A stretch of DNA of 64,000 bases from CAVVYW01 sp963752605 (GCA_963752605.1 CAVVYW010000006.1:434001-498000); one strand, 5' to 3'. Numbered from the stretch's first letter, positions 52,299-61,531 are shown. Made by a program: numbers and translations. Notes: generated by a model not told the origin, from the sequence alone.

Positions 52299-53315
52299 TC
52301 AGCCGTCCGGATAGGGCTGAAGCGGGATGCCGTGGTCGGCGTCGCGGGTGCCGAACTCGTACGCGGCCGCGCCCGGGACGGTGAGCTGCTCGGCGGGCGC
52401 GCCGTCCAGCTCGACGTTGAGGCGCAGGTCCGAGATCGAGCAGTTGAGCGTGTTGTGCTCGGGGCCGACCGGGTCCGCGTAGATCCAGGCTACGAAGTCC
52501 TTGCGCGGCGCCTCGACCGAGCCGGTCAGCTTGACGCCGCGCCCCTTGAGCTGGAACCGGCAGTGGGTCGGCTCCTCCTCCACCTCGGTGCTGGGGATGC
52601 GCTCGAAGCCGCCGAGGCGGTGCTGCTCTCCATCCAGCATCAGCATCGCGTTGCCGACCCAGGGCGTGGTCATGCCTGCGACCTTGATCCGGCCCACCGC
52701 CATGTCGAAGTAGTCCTCGGCTGAGCGGCCCTGGAACGCGGCCCCCTGGATCCAGACCCAGCGCTCGGCGTGCTCGGCGCCCCAGTTGTGGCCCATCATC
52801 CCGCGCCAGCCGTCCACTTCGATCGCCTCACCGCCGACCTCGATCTGGCCGTTGAAGGTCGCATCCGGATAGGGACTGAGGAACTTCGTCTTCGGGAGCT
52901 TGGCGTCGTAGAGGAACTTGCGCGGGAGGTGGTGGAAGGGCTCGTGCTGGTCGGAGAAGCTCAGGTCCCACCTCGCCGCGAGGGCTTCGGTCTCGACGGA
53001 CCCGGTCGCGCGCCCGTCACCGAGAGTCGCGTCCGCCACCCTCATGTAGGAGCCGTCGGGGGCGTCGAGCTGGTCCGCCCCGAACTGCCGCTTGGTCGCG
53101 CGGGGACCGGCCGCGTCCGAGTCGAACAGCGTGAACCAGAGCGCGCAGGTCGCCTCCTCGCCGGGGCGCTTGTGGACGGTGTGGCGGATCCAGGCGCCGA
53201 CGCCGCCGCTCGGTTTGTTCAGCTTCAGGTAGAAGCTCTCGTAGTGCCCCCGCTTCTCGCTGACCTCGGGGAAGCGCGCCTTGGTCCGCACGGCGGGCGA
53301 CGCTAACAGGCGCAC
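52299..53315 (-). CDS. Lipocalin-like protein, possibly AttH/CrtC/tocopherol cyclase superfamily
   Basis: The 338-residue protein is rich in beta strands and aromatic residues and has no signal peptide. Segments such as GHYESFYLKLNKPSGGVGAW, MMGHNWGAEHAERWVWIQG and WVGNAMLMLDGEQHRLGGFE resemble proteins of the CrtC/AttH and tocopherol-cyclase-like lipocalin superfamily, which act on isoprenoid or lipid substrates or bind them. The match is by general pattern and I am not sure of it. It is downstream of the MtaD-like deaminase by six bases and upstream of a VOC gene. Confidence 0.6.
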   Translation of the reverse strand: MRLLASPAVRTKARFPEVSEKRGHYESFYLKLNKPSGGVGAWIRHTVHKRPGEEATCALWFTLFDSDAAGPRATKRQFGADQLDAPDGSYMRVADATLGDGRATGSVETEALAARWDLSFSDQHEPFHHLPRKFLYDAKLPKTKFLSPYPDATFNGQIEVGGEAIEVDGWRGMMGHNWGAEHAERWVWIQGAAFQGRSAEDYFDMAVGRIKVAGMTTPWVGNAMLMLDGEQHRLGGFERIPSTEVEEEPTHCRFQLKGRGVKLTGSVEAPRKDFVAWIYADPVGPEHNTLNCSISDLRLNVELDGAPAEQLTVPGAAAYEFGTRDADHGIPLQPYPDG

Positions 53316-53321
53316 GGAGGG

Positions 53322-54572
53322 CTAGGAGGTGAGGCGCTCGGCGCGGGCGCGGACCTCGGCGACGATCTCGTCGGCGTCCGGCACGACCCTGTCCCGCATC
53401 AGGACGCGGCCGGCGACGACGGTGGTGTCCACGATCGAGCCGCTCGCTGCATAGACGAGGTCCGCGTCCGGGTCGCCGACCGACAGCTCGGGGTCGCCGG
53501 TGCGCAGCAGGAGGAAGTCGGCCGTCTGCCCGGGCGCCAGCTCGGTGCCGCCCATCAGCTCCGACCGCTGCCCGCGGGCGATCGCGAGCGCCTCGCCCGC
53601 CGGCAGGATCGCCGGGTCGCCGGCCGTGTGCTTCTGGAGGAGAGAGAAGAGCTTCATCTCCTCGAACAGGTCGAGGTTGGAGTTGGACGAGACGCCGTCG
53701 GTCCCGAGGGCGAGCGGCACGCCCGCCCTCGCCGCCTCCGGGTACGGGAAGGCGCCCCCGACGGCCAGCTTCATGTTGGCGGCCGGGTTGCTGACGACGG
53801 TCGCGCCGCGCTGGGCGACCAGGTCGAGCTCGTCGGCGTCCAGCCAGACGCCATGCGCCAGCGCGGTTCTCGGCCCGAGCAGTCCGACATCGTCGAGGTA
53901 AAAGGCCGGTCGCTTCCCGTTGGCCTCGACGCAGTCGGTCACCTCCTGCTCGGTCTCCGAGAGGTGCGCCTGCACGACCAGGTCCCGCTCGGCGGCGACC
54001 CCGGCGATCCACTCGAGCGTCTCGCGCCCGACCGTGTAGATGGCATGGGGCCCGAGGCTCGGCGTCACCAAGGGCCCGAAGTCCTCGAGCCGGTCGACGA
54101 TCTCGAGCCACTCGTGGCGCAGCTTGTCCTTGCCCGGGGAGGTCGGTGCGTCGATGACCGCCGTGGTGGCGACGAGCCGCAGCCCCATCTCCTCGGCCGC
54201 CCTGGCCGTCTCGGCGGCGTGCCAGTACATGTCGAAGAAGCGGCTGGTCCCCGAGCGGATCATCTCGACGCAGGCGAGGCGCGTACCCCAGTAGACGTCC
54301 TCCGGCTCGAGCTTCGCCTCGGCCGGCCAGATCCACTTCTCGAGCCACTCCATCAGCGGCAGGTCGTCGCCGTAGCCGCGGAACAGGGTCATCGCCGCGT
54401 GGGTGTGGCCGTTGACGAGCGGCGGGGCGAGCCGCAGGCCACCCGCGTCGATCACTTCGTCCTCGCGCTTGGGCTCGACGCCAGGGCCGACCTCGTTGAT
54501 CAACCCGTCCTCGCAACGCAATCCGACCGTCTCGCCGTCGAGTTCCGCTCGGGTGACGGCGAATGCGCACAC
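53322..54572 (-). CDS. Amidohydrolase, MTA/SAH or 5'-deoxyadenosine deaminase type
   Basis: The 416-residue protein (GTG start) matches the MtaD/DadD amidohydrolases. It has the metal ligands NGHTHAAMTLFRGYGDDLPL, then SLGPHAIYTV, VQAHLSETEQE and LGTDGVSSNSNLD with the final aspartate. These enzymes deaminate methylthioadenosine, S-adenosylhomocysteine or 5'-deoxyadenosine to inosine derivatives. The lack of an extra N-terminal region excludes cytosine deaminase. It lies between ychF and the lipocalin-like gene, all on the minus strand. Confidence 0.85.
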   Translation of the reverse strand: MCAFAVTRAELDGETVGLRCEDGLINEVGPGVEPKREDEVIDAGGLRLAPPLVNGHTHAAMTLFRGYGDDLPLMEWLEKWIWPAEAKLEPEDVYWGTRLACVEMIRSGTSRFFDMYWHAAETARAAEEMGLRLVATTAVIDAPTSPGKDKLRHEWLEIVDRLEDFGPLVTPSLGPHAIYTVGRETLEWIAGVAAERDLVVQAHLSETEQEVTDCVEANGKRPAFYLDDVGLLGPRTALAHGVWLDADELDLVAQRGATVVSNPAANMKLAVGGAFPYPEAARAGVPLALGTDGVSSNSNLDLFEEMKLFSLLQKHTAGDPAILPAGEALAIARGQRSELMGGTELAPGQTADFLLLRTGDPELSVGDPDADLVYAASGSIVDTTVVAGRVLMRDRVVPDADEIVAEVRARAERLTS

Positions 54573-54582
54573 CTGCGCGACC

Positions 54583-55655
54583 CTAATGCTTGATTGTCAC
54601 CACGTCGCCCTCGCGGACGACGTAGTCGCGGCCCTCGGTGCGGAGCGTCCCGCGCTCGCGCGCGGCGGCGTAGCCCCCGGCCTCGATCAGCTCGTCGGCC
54701 GAGATCACCTCCGCGCGGGCGAAGTCCCGCTGGATGTCGGTGTGGACCCTGCCCGCCGCGTCATAAGCGGTTCCGCCCTGGGGCAGGCTGCGCGCCGTCG
54801 CCTCCGCGCCCTCATGCGCGGTGTAGAAGCGGACCAGGCCGAGCAGCTTCCAGGCGGCGCCCACCAGGCGCTCGAGGCCGGTTCGTTTCAGGCCGAGCTC
54901 GGCGCGCATCTCCGTCGCCTCGTCAGCGGGCAGTTCGGCGAGCTCCGCCTCGATCCTGGCGCTGATCGCGACCGCCTCGGAGCCCGTCTCGCGGACGCGC
55001 TCGGCCACCGGTGCGAGCACCTCGGCCTCGCCCTCGTCGACGTTTGCGACGTAGAGGACCGGCTTGCCGGTCAGCGCCTGCAGATGCGAGGGGGGGCGTC
55101 GGCGGCCTCCGGCACGGGGACCGATGAGGCCGGTCTCCCAGCGGCGAGGGCATCGCGGACCGCCTCCAGCCATTCCGCCTCCGCTGCCGCCTCCTTGTCG
55201 CCGCCCCGCGCCTGCTTCGTCACCCGCTCCAGGCGTCCCTCGGCCTGCTCCAGGTCGGCCAGCAGCAGCTCGGCCTCCACCGTCTCCAGGTCGCCCGCCG
55301 GGTCCGTGCGGCCGTCCGGATGCGGGATCCGCTCGTCGCTGTGCGCGCGGACGACGTGGCAGATCGCGTCGGTCTCCCGGATCGCCGCCAGGAACTGATT
55401 GCCGAGACCCTCTCCCTTCGACGCGCCGCGCACCAGCCCGGCGATGTCGTGGAAGTCGATCGTCTCGCGAACCGCCTCGGTCGAGCCGACCGTCTCCGCG
55501 ATCCGCTCGACGCGCTCGTCCGGGACCTCGACCACCGCCACGTTCGGCTCGACGGTGGTGAACGGATACTCGCCCGTCTCGGCCCCGGCGGCGGTCAGCG
55601 CGTTGAAGAGGGTGGACTTGCCGGCGTTCGGAAGGCCGACGATGCCGATCTTCAC
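54583..55655 (-). CDS. ychF: Redox-regulated ATPase YchF (OLA1), with one frameshift
   Basis: The N-terminal frame from the GTG at 55655 has KIGIVGLPNAGKSTLFNALT (P-loop), FHDIAGLVRGASKGEGLGNQ and the coiled-coil hairpin. It derails in a run of seven C (55090-55096 on this strand). One added C restores SHLQALTGKPVLYVANVDEG and the TGS domain (VHTDIQRDFARAEVISADEL) to the stop at 54583. The corrected length is about 357 residues, typical for YchF, a universally conserved P-loop ATPase linked to ribosomes and oxidative stress. The homopolymer is a textbook site for an indel error. Confidence 0.9.
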
Positions 55656-55665
55656 CGGGTCACCA

Positions 55666-56160
55666 TCACGGCAGGGGAACGAGCAGGCCGAGGGCGGTCC
55701 CGAGCACGATGCCGCCCAGCACGTCGGATGGATAGTGCATGCCGAGGTATGGCCGGGTTGCAGCGATCGCCGCCGCGAGCGCAAAGAGACAGGCCGCCTC
55801 GGGCGCAATCCTGGTCATCGCGGTCGCGCAGGCGAACGATGCGGTCGAGTGCGCCGAGGGGAAGCTAAGCGAGCTCGGTGCCCCGCCAAGGGGCGGCAGT
55901 CCCTCGAGCTCAGGGCGCTGGCGCCGGACGAGCAGCTTGACCGCGAAGTTGAGGCCGATCGACACCGGCCCGAGCGCCGCGGCGACCAGCCACTGGTCGC
56001 GGTGATCGGAGTCGATCAGCGCGAGCACCACCCCGATCGCCAGCCAGACGGAGCCGTACTCGCCGATCAGGGCCAGGCCCTTCGCCAGCCGTTCGGCCGC
56101 CGGCCAGTGGCCGCGGGTCCGCATCGCGTAGAGCAGGCGTCTGTCGAGCTCCTTGAGCAC
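55666..56160 (-). CDS. PAP2 family phosphatase (membrane)
   Basis: From the GTG at 56160 the product has 164 residues and four to five membrane helices. The phosphatase signature is complete: KLLVRRQRPE, then SFPSAHSTASF, and RPYLGMHYPSDVLGG with the catalytic histidine. It would dephosphorylate a lipid phosphate such as undecaprenyl pyrophosphate or phosphatidic acid outside or within the membrane. It lies ten bases upstream of ychF. The longer open frame beyond 56160 is antisense to the next plus-strand gene. Confidence 0.87.
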   Translation of the reverse strand: MLKELDRRLLYAMRTRGHWPAAERLAKGLALIGEYGSVWLAIGVVLALIDSDHRDQWLVAAALGPVSIGLNFAVKLLVRRQRPELEGLPPLGGAPSSLSFPSAHSTASFACATAMTRIAPEAACLFALAAAIAATRPYLGMHYPSDVLGGIVLGTALGLLVPLP

Positions 56161-56186
56161 CGCCGCAGAATACGGTTCGCTCCGAG

Positions 56187-56246
56187 ATGCGCGAGAGCTT
56201 CGAGGTGCGCGCCGAGTACCTGAAATTGCGCGACCGCGCGCGCTGA
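56187..56246 (+). other. Possible 19-residue ORF
   Basis: An ATG at 56187 gives MRESFEVRAEYLKLRDRAR and a stop. It resembles the charged end of a larger protein but has no clear ribosome site. It lies in the gap between the divergent PAP2 and coiled-coil genes. It could be noise. Confidence 0.15.
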
Positions 56247-56299
56247 CCGATTCCGCCGCCCGATTCGGGTGTTTAATGGATCGGAGGAGGACTCGGCTC

Positions 56300-57079
56300 A
56301 TGAGAAAACTCGGTGGATTGCTCGGGCTCGTCGTGCTCGCCTCGCTGATGCCCGCCACCGCGGAGGGGAAGCTCACGGGGCCGGAGCGAAGGGCCCTTGA
56401 CATCAGCGGCGTCACGGGTGCCTCGACGTCGAGCGCGATGCTCGCCGAGATCCGCTTCGCGGGGAACGTGGAGGAGCGCCTCGGGCGCGGGGCGCTGCGC
56501 AAGGCGCAGGTGAAGGTCGAGCTAATGACAGCGTCCGGCCAGACAACGGTCATCACCGATCGTGGGACGGACCGGCGCCCACGGCGGAGCCGGACCGGAA
56601 CCGTCGGCTCCTTCCAGATGCTCCGCGACGAAGGATCCATCCTGCTGCTGGTGGAAGGGCTCACGGAGCCGGTCCGGCAGGCGACGGTCAGCACCAGCAC
56701 CGGCGCGGCCCGCGCAGCCCAGGATGGGCAGCCGTCCGATCAGGTGATCGTCCCGATCCCGGGGCTCGAGTTCCAGCAGGCCATGAAGGCGGAGCGGGAG
56801 CGGGTCCAGCGGGAGATCGAAAGGCTCGAGGCGCACATGAGGGTCCTTGAGCAGGTCAAGAACGAGACTGTCGATGAAGTTCACGATTCCCAGCAGCAAC
56901 TGAACCGCGCCGAGAGCCGAGAGGAGGCGGCCAAGGCCCGCAAGCAGCTCGAGTTCAGCAAGGCGGCCCTCGAGCGGCTCACTGATGCGCTGGGCGAGAT
57001 CAGGATGGAGCTGAAGGCGTTACGCCGCTGGCAGGAGATCATCGGCAAGCCGCAGATCATCGTCATCATTCCTCTCTGA
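56300..57079 (+). CDS. Secreted coiled-coil protein of unknown function
   Basis: I start at the ATG at 56300 because GGAGGAGG lies just upstream; the frame runs back to 56153. The 259-residue protein has a signal peptide (LGGLLGLVVLASLMPATAEG), then a beta-rich middle, and a long helix (VQREIERLEAHMRVLEQVK, then NRAESREEAAKARKQLEFSK), ending in a short hydrophobic tip (IIVIIPL). No family is recognised. The stop overlaps the start of the BtrH-like gene (TGATG), so the two are coupled and may act together. Confidence 0.72.
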   Translation: MRKLGGLLGLVVLASLMPATAEGKLTGPERRALDISGVTGASTSSAMLAEIRFAGNVEERLGRGALRKAQVKVELMTASGQTTVITDRGTDRRPRRSRTGTVGSFQMLRDEGSILLLVEGLTEPVRQATVSTSTGAARAAQDGQPSDQVIVPIPGLEFQQAMKAERERVQREIERLEAHMRVLEQVKNETVDEVHDSQQQLNRAESREEAAKARKQLEFSKAALERLTDALGEIRMELKALRRWQEIIGKPQIIVIIPL

Positions 57080-58068
57080 TGGAGGCAGCTCAGAGGGTGA
57101 TGGTGCCGGGCTACCGGCACGTGCCGGGCAACCACTGCGGCTCGACGGCGCTGCGGAACCTGCTCGGCTTCCACGGGGTCGAGATCTCCGAGGAGATGGC
57201 GTTCGGACTCGGCGCCGGCGCCTGCTTCTTCTACATCGTGGTGGACGGGACCTCGCCCTCGCGGTTCACCAACGGGCGCGCGGCGCGGCTGGAGGAGAAC
57301 TTCCTCGAGCTGACCGGGACGCAGCTGCGGCTGCGGACCGACGACGACCCGGACGCCTCCTGGCAGCTGGCGAAGCAGGACGTCGACGAGGGCCATCCGG
57401 CGCTGCTGCTCACCGACCTCTACTACCTCGATCACTACGGGCGCTCCGCCCACTTCCCCGGCCATGCGGTCGTGCTGGCCGGCTACGACGAGGAGCTCGC
57501 CTGGCTCTCGGACACCGCCTTCGAGGACCTGCAGACGACCAGCCTCGAGAGCCTCAGGGAGGCGAGGCACTCCAAGCAGCCGATCTTCGAGCTCGAGGGC
57601 CACGTGATCGACCTGCCCGAGGGGACCGAGGTGAGCCGCGAGGACCTCGTGGCGCACGCGCCGAAGGCGATCGAGCGGGCGGCCAGGGAGATGCTCGAGC
57701 CGACCCTGGGCGATTACCAGGGGATCCCGGCCCTGAAGCGGCTGGACGACGAGATCGGCGGCTGGCCCGAGGCGGCCGAGGACTGGCAGTGGTGCGCCCG
57801 CTTCCTCTACCAGGTGATCGAGCGGCGCGGCACCGGCGGGGGCAACTTCCGCCGCATGTACTCACGGTTCCTGGCGGAGGCGGGCTACGAGGAGTCCGCG
57901 CTCGCGGCGGAGGCCTCCGAGCGGTGGACCAAGCTCGCGATCGCCGCGCGCGAGGCCAGCGGGCCGGACGAGCCGGACCCCGCCCACTGGAAGCGGCTCG
58001 ACTCGGAGGCCCACTCGGTGCGGGACGCCGAGGAGCGGCTCTGGACCGCCCTCGCGTCCGCGGGCTGA
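57079..58068 (+). CDS. BtrH-like N-terminal / DUF4872-like protein
   Basis: The 329-residue protein has the butirosin-biosynthesis H N-terminal pattern: PGNHCGSTALRNLLGFHGVE, with HC near residue 18 and EISEEMAFGLGAGACFFYIV after it. A later SAHFPGHAVVLAGYDEELAW supplies a histidine as in papain-like C39 folds. The C-terminal half (LGDYQGIPALKRLDDEIGGW, FRRMYSRFLAEAGYEESA) resembles DUF4872. BtrH transfers an acyl chain from a carrier protein to butirosin; homologues elsewhere have unknown acyltransferase or peptidase roles. No carrier protein is nearby. Confidence 0.75.
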   Translation: MEAAQRVMVPGYRHVPGNHCGSTALRNLLGFHGVEISEEMAFGLGAGACFFYIVVDGTSPSRFTNGRAARLEENFLELTGTQLRLRTDDDPDASWQLAKQDVDEGHPALLLTDLYYLDHYGRSAHFPGHAVVLAGYDEELAWLSDTAFEDLQTTSLESLREARHSKQPIFELEGHVIDLPEGTEVSREDLVAHAPKAIERAAREMLEPTLGDYQGIPALKRLDDEIGGWPEAAEDWQWCARFLYQVIERRGTGGGNFRRMYSRFLAEAGYEESALAAEASERWTKLAIAAREASGPDEPDPAHWKRLDSEAHSVRDAEERLWTALASAG

Positions 58069-58680
58069 TCAGCCCTTGCCGAAGCGGGCGAAGTAGCCGA
58101 GGACGTTCCCGGAGCGCTGCTGGTAGGTGAGGCCCGCGGCGGCGGCCCGGAGCCGCAGCGAGCTGAGCGTCACGTAGTGGGGATCGCCGAGCAGCTCGCC
58201 GACCACCAGCCGGCCGCCGGGCTTGAGCACGCGACCCAGCTCCCTCAGCGCGGCGTCCTGATCCGGCACCTCACCGAGCACTGTGACGAGGTAGGCGGCG
58301 TCGAAGCTGCCGTCCTCGTACGGCATCCGGGTGGCATCGGCGAGGGTCGGGGTGATGTTCGCGATCCCGCCCTCCGCGGCGCGGCGCATGGTGTGGTCGA
58401 GCATCTCCTGCTGGACGTCGAGGATCTCCACCGAGCCGTCGGGCCCGGCCCACTCGGCGACGTCGAGCGTGTAGTAGCCGGTCCCGGGGCCCACCTCGAG
58501 CACCCGCTCGCCCGGCTGGACGCCGATCACCTCGCGGAGCCGGTCGCGGGTGATGAACGGATGGGGCGCCTCGACCCAGAAGCGCTGGCTGTAGGGGCAC
58601 GCCGACGGGTTCTTCCGCCACCAGAGCGCGACGCCGGCGATCGCGGCGGCGGCGCCCGCCAGGAAGACCTTTGGCCTCAC
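58069..58680 (-). CDS. SAM-dependent methyltransferase with N-terminal membrane anchor
   Basis: The 203-residue protein starts with a single hydrophobic helix (VFLAGAAAAIAGVALWW), then a class I methyltransferase domain. Motif I is VLEVGPGTGYYTLDVA, with acidic motif II as SVEILDVQQEMLDHTM, and the later segment is AALRELGRVLKPGGRLVVGE. The fold and the membrane anchor suggest a lipid or quinone substrate (UbiE-like), although nothing fixes this. The start overlaps the stop of the small upstream gene by ATGA. Confidence 0.87.
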   Translation of the reverse strand: MRPKVFLAGAAAAIAGVALWWRKNPSACPYSQRFWVEAPHPFITRDRLREVIGVQPGERVLEVGPGTGYYTLDVAEWAGPDGSVEILDVQQEMLDHTMRRAAEGGIANITPTLADATRMPYEDGSFDAAYLVTVLGEVPDQDAALRELGRVLKPGGRLVVGELLGDPHYVTLSSLRLRAAAAGLTYQQRSGNVLGYFARFGKG

Positions 58681-58895
58681 TGGCCGAAGCCGATGCTCGC
58701 GGCCGCCGCGGCGCCACGAATGAAGACGACCTGGCTGAGGTCGACGGAGACCGTCCCATCCTCTGTCTCGATGTCGGTCCAGCCGTCCGCCTTGTCCAGG
58801 GCGCCGCGCAGCTCCTTCAGCTTGTCGTCGTCGATCCGCACCTCGACCACCTGGCCACCGGAGAAGCCGATCGAGACGCGCGCGGCTTTAGCCAT
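58677..58895 (-). CDS. Small conserved-looking protein of unknown function
   Basis: The 72-residue product reads ARVSIGFSGGQVVEVRIDDD, then KLKELRGALDKADGWTDIET and VSVDLSQVVFIRGAAA. It looks like a small beta-sheet domain resembling an Hfq/Sm-like or DUF3107-like fold in outline, but I cannot assign one. It overlaps both neighbours (8 bp with the epimerase gene, 4 bp with the methyltransferase gene), which supports its being translated. Confidence 0.65.
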   Translation of the reverse strand: MAKAARVSIGFSGGQVVEVRIDDDKLKELRGALDKADGWTDIETEDGTVSVDLSQVVFIRGAAAAASIGFGQ

Positions 58896-59295
58896 GGGCC
58901 GGCTCCACGATCTCGGTCAGCACGCCGCCGGTGGAGCGGGGGTGGACGAATGCGACCTTCGAATCACGAATTCCGATTCGCGGCTTTTCGTCGATCAGCT
59001 CGATGCCAGCCTCGCTCAGCCGGCTGAGCACGTCCTCGATGTCGCCGACCGCGTACGCGACGTGATGCAGGCCGGGTCCGCGCTTCTCCAGGTGCTTGCC
59101 GACCGGGGTGTCGGGCCCGAGCGGCTTCAGCAGCTCGACGTGGCCCTCGCCGACGTCGAGCAGCACGGCCTCCACGCCCTGGGACTCGACCGTCTCCCGG
59201 TGGGCGACGGGCATGCCGAGGGTCTCCTCGTAGAGGGCGAGGGCGCCCTCCAGGTCGTCTGTCGCGACCCCGATGTGGTCGATGCGGCCCAGCAT
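58888..59295 (-). CDS. mce: Methylmalonyl-CoA epimerase
   Basis: From the ATG at 59295 the product has 135 residues. The VOC fold is specific for this enzyme: GRIDHIGVATDDLEGALALY with the metal histidine, VLLDVGEGHVELLKPLGPDT, PGLHHVAYAVGDIEDVLSRL and a final VLTEIVEP with the last glutamate. It racemises methylmalonyl-CoA between methylmalonyl-CoA mutase and propionyl-CoA carboxylase steps. The mutase is not in the window. It overlaps the following small gene by eight bases. Confidence 0.88.
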   Translation of the reverse strand: MLGRIDHIGVATDDLEGALALYEETLGMPVAHRETVESQGVEAVLLDVGEGHVELLKPLGPDTPVGKHLEKRGPGLHHVAYAVGDIEDVLSRLSEAGIELIDEKPRIGIRDSKVAFVHPRSTGGVLTEIVEPAHG

Positions 59296-59305
59296 CAATC
59301 CAAGT

Positions 59306-60136
59306 CTATGAGGGCGAGCCCTCCGCCTCCTGCTCCGCCTTGAGGATCTCGCGCAGGGCCGTCACCCCGACCTCCAGCTGCTCCGGTGTCGGCTCCTTGG
59401 TGGCTACCAGCCGCTGGATCTCGTGGCCCGGCCGGTGGAAGGCTCTCGCCGCAGCAGTCTCGGGATTGCGCTCGCTCCATGCGAAGAGCTCGGCGGCGAG
59501 GGAGGCGCTCGCGACACCGACCGCGGCCCGGGCGATCGGCCCGGGTTCCTCCAGTGCCCGGTCCAGCATCAGCTGGCCGGCGGCGGAGAGGATCAGCATC
59601 GGCGCCACCAGATTGGAGCCGCATCGCTCGTGCTCCTTGGTCGCGGTGGCGGGATCGTCCGAGCCCGCCTCGTACGCACCGATCGCCTTGTGCTCGACCC
59701 CGTGGTAGGCGGCGAGGTCCCGGTCGCCGAGCGCCACCATCGCCGGGGTGAGTCCGAGCGCGGCCTGGACGAGCTCCCGCCCGGCGCTGCTCCGCCCCTG
59801 ACGCAGCGCCCGCCCGGCGGAGGAGGCGATCACCATCGCCGCGATCACGCGGACGTCCTCGAAGGGAAGGCGCGCCGCCCTCAGCCGGAGCCGGACCAGC
59901 GGGATCAGCAGGAACGCCTCGGCCAGGCGCAGGGGCCCGCGCAGCAGGGGCACCCGGCCGGCCAGGTCCGGCGCCAGCGCCGGCTTTCGTCCCGACGCGA
60001 CCTGGATCTCGCCCCTGTCGTCTCGGGCCGCGGCCGCCCACGAGGTCGGCCCGTGGATGAGCAACCCGTTTCGCAGCGCCATCCCGCCCAGCCTCAGGAT
60101 GACCCTGTCCTCCTGGCCGGTCCCGTTCTCGCTCAC
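59306..60136 (-). CDS. DUF1385 family membrane protein
   Basis: From the GTG at 60136, which overlaps the peptidase stop (GTGA), the product has 276 residues; the larger open frame upstream is antisense or out of frame with the peptidase. It shows the DUF1385 core: ILRLGGMALRNGLLIHGPTS, AAYHGVEHKAIGAYEAG and TKEHERCGSNLVAPMLIL. The His/Glu cluster may bind a metal. Two to three hydrophobic helices are present. Function unknown in the family; it is often near prfA/rho in Firmicutes and actinobacteria, which is not the case here. Confidence 0.85.
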   Translation of the reverse strand: MSENGTGQEDRVILRLGGMALRNGLLIHGPTSWAAAARDDRGEIQVASGRKPALAPDLAGRVPLLRGPLRLAEAFLLIPLVRLRLRAARLPFEDVRVIAAMVIASSAGRALRQGRSSAGRELVQAALGLTPAMVALGDRDLAAYHGVEHKAIGAYEAGSDDPATATKEHERCGSNLVAPMLILSAAGQLMLDRALEEPGPIARAAVGVASASLAAELFAWSERNPETAAARAFHRPGHEIQRLVATKEPTPEQLEVGVTALREILKAEQEAEGSPS

Positions 60137-61470
60137 GAGAGCATCCGCCTCGCCAGCTCGCGGAAGAAGCGAGCCGAGAGCTCGACGTCGGCTGCGGGCA
60201 CCCTCTCGTCGGCGCCGTGGATCAGCGGCGCGGCCTCGAGCAGCGGGATCTGCCGGTGCGGGCAGAAGCCGTAGACCACCGCGTCCGGGAACGCGGTCCG
60301 GAACCAGTTGCTGTCGCTGAAGCCCGGCATCGTGATCGGGGCGACCTCGGCGCTGGGGTCGGTCTCGCCGAGCCACTCCCGGATCGCGTCGGCCAGCGGC
60401 GAATCCATCGTCGAACGGTTCCCGACCACGGCCTCGCTGAACTCGATCTCGTAGTCGCCATCGCCAAGCAGGGCCTCGATCCGCTCGCGCGCGTCGCGCT
60501 GATCCATCCCCGGGGGCACCCTGCAGTCGATCAGCGCCTCGGCCTCCGAGGGAATCACGTTCGCCTTCTTGCCCGCCTGCGCCTTGGTCGGGGTGAGGGT
60601 CACGCTCGACATCGGCTCGGCCAGGAAGTCCGCGAGCAGGGGCGCCTCGGCGCGAACGCGCTCGAGCGCAGGCTCCAGCTGGTCGGGGCCGACGCTCTCG
60701 CCGAGCAGCGCGGACAGGAACGCCAGCCCCTCGGGGACAGCCTCGACCGGTGGCTGCTCGTTCAGGCGGGAGAGATGGGCGGCGAGCTTGATCAGCGCGT
60801 TCTCCCCGATCTTCGGCAGTGAGGCGTGGCCGGCGCGGCCGCGCGCCTTCAGCCGCATCCGGAAGATCCCCTTCTCCCCGACGCTGAGCGTGTAGAAGTC
60901 GCGGCCGCCGAACTCGATCCGGCTGCCGCCGCCCTCGTTCACGACGAAGTCGCTGCGGACCTTGTCCGGGTGCTGCTCGCACAGCCAGCGCGCGCCGAGG
61001 TCGCCGCCGGCCTCCTCGTCCGCGGTCAGGACCAGCAGCAGCTCGCCGGCGGCGGGCCGCCAGCCGCTCCCGGCCCAGCTCCAGGCAGGCGGCGAGCTCC
61101 GACGCCACCTGGCCCTTCATGTCGAGCGCGCCGCGGCCCCAGACCCAGCCGTCGACCAGGTCCCCGCCCCAGGGGTCACGGCTCCACTCGTCGCGGTCGG
61201 CGCGAACCGTGTCGACGTGACCCAGGAAGGTCAGCGTGGGGCCCTCCGCCCTCGCCGCGCAGCCGGGCGACCAGGTTCGGCCGCCCCGGCTCGGCGGCCA
61301 GGAGCTCGCATTCGAAGCCCGCATCAGTGAGCAGGTCCTTCAGCTCCTCCTGCAGCGGGCCCTCGTTCCCGGGCGGGTTGACGGTGTCGACCCGGATGAG
61401 CCGCTGCAGCAGCGCGACCGCGTCGGCTCCAAGGCCGGCTCGGGCTTCTGTTGCGGTCCCCTCCGCGATG
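60133..61470 (-). CDS. M20 family metallopeptidase (ArgE/DapE-like), frameshifted
   Basis: Three frames join. The first (from about 61470) reads DAVALLQRLIRVDTVNPPGN and ELKDLLTDAGFECELLAAEP. The second (about 61255-61065) has LTFLGHVDTVRADRDEW and RGALDMKGQVASELAA, the metal-binding His and Asp. The third has LTADEEAGGDLGARWL and VVNEGGGSRIEFGG, dimerisation strands and a final PLIHGADERVP with the last ligand. It is a zinc-dependent deacetylase/peptidase of the M20 clan. No ATG, GTG or TTG suits the N-terminus in the sequence as given, so the start is unresolved (an in-frame stop lies at 61479-61481). It overlaps the DUF1385 gene. Confidence 0.82.
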
Positions 61471-61531
61471 AGCGGAGCTTAGCTACGGCGTATGCTCAGC
61501 CGACCTCGACAACTTCCCAAGGAGGGCATGG

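Noticed and set aside
53017..54570. 517-residue minus-strand ORF in a second frame
   Set aside because: Overlaps the deaminase and lipocalin-like genes in another frame; it is Arg/Gly-rich without motifs.
59306..61324. Single 672-residue ORF
   Set aside because: It joins the true DUF1385 gene to a part of the M20 peptidase in an out-of-frame stretch; these are two genes with a GTGA junction.
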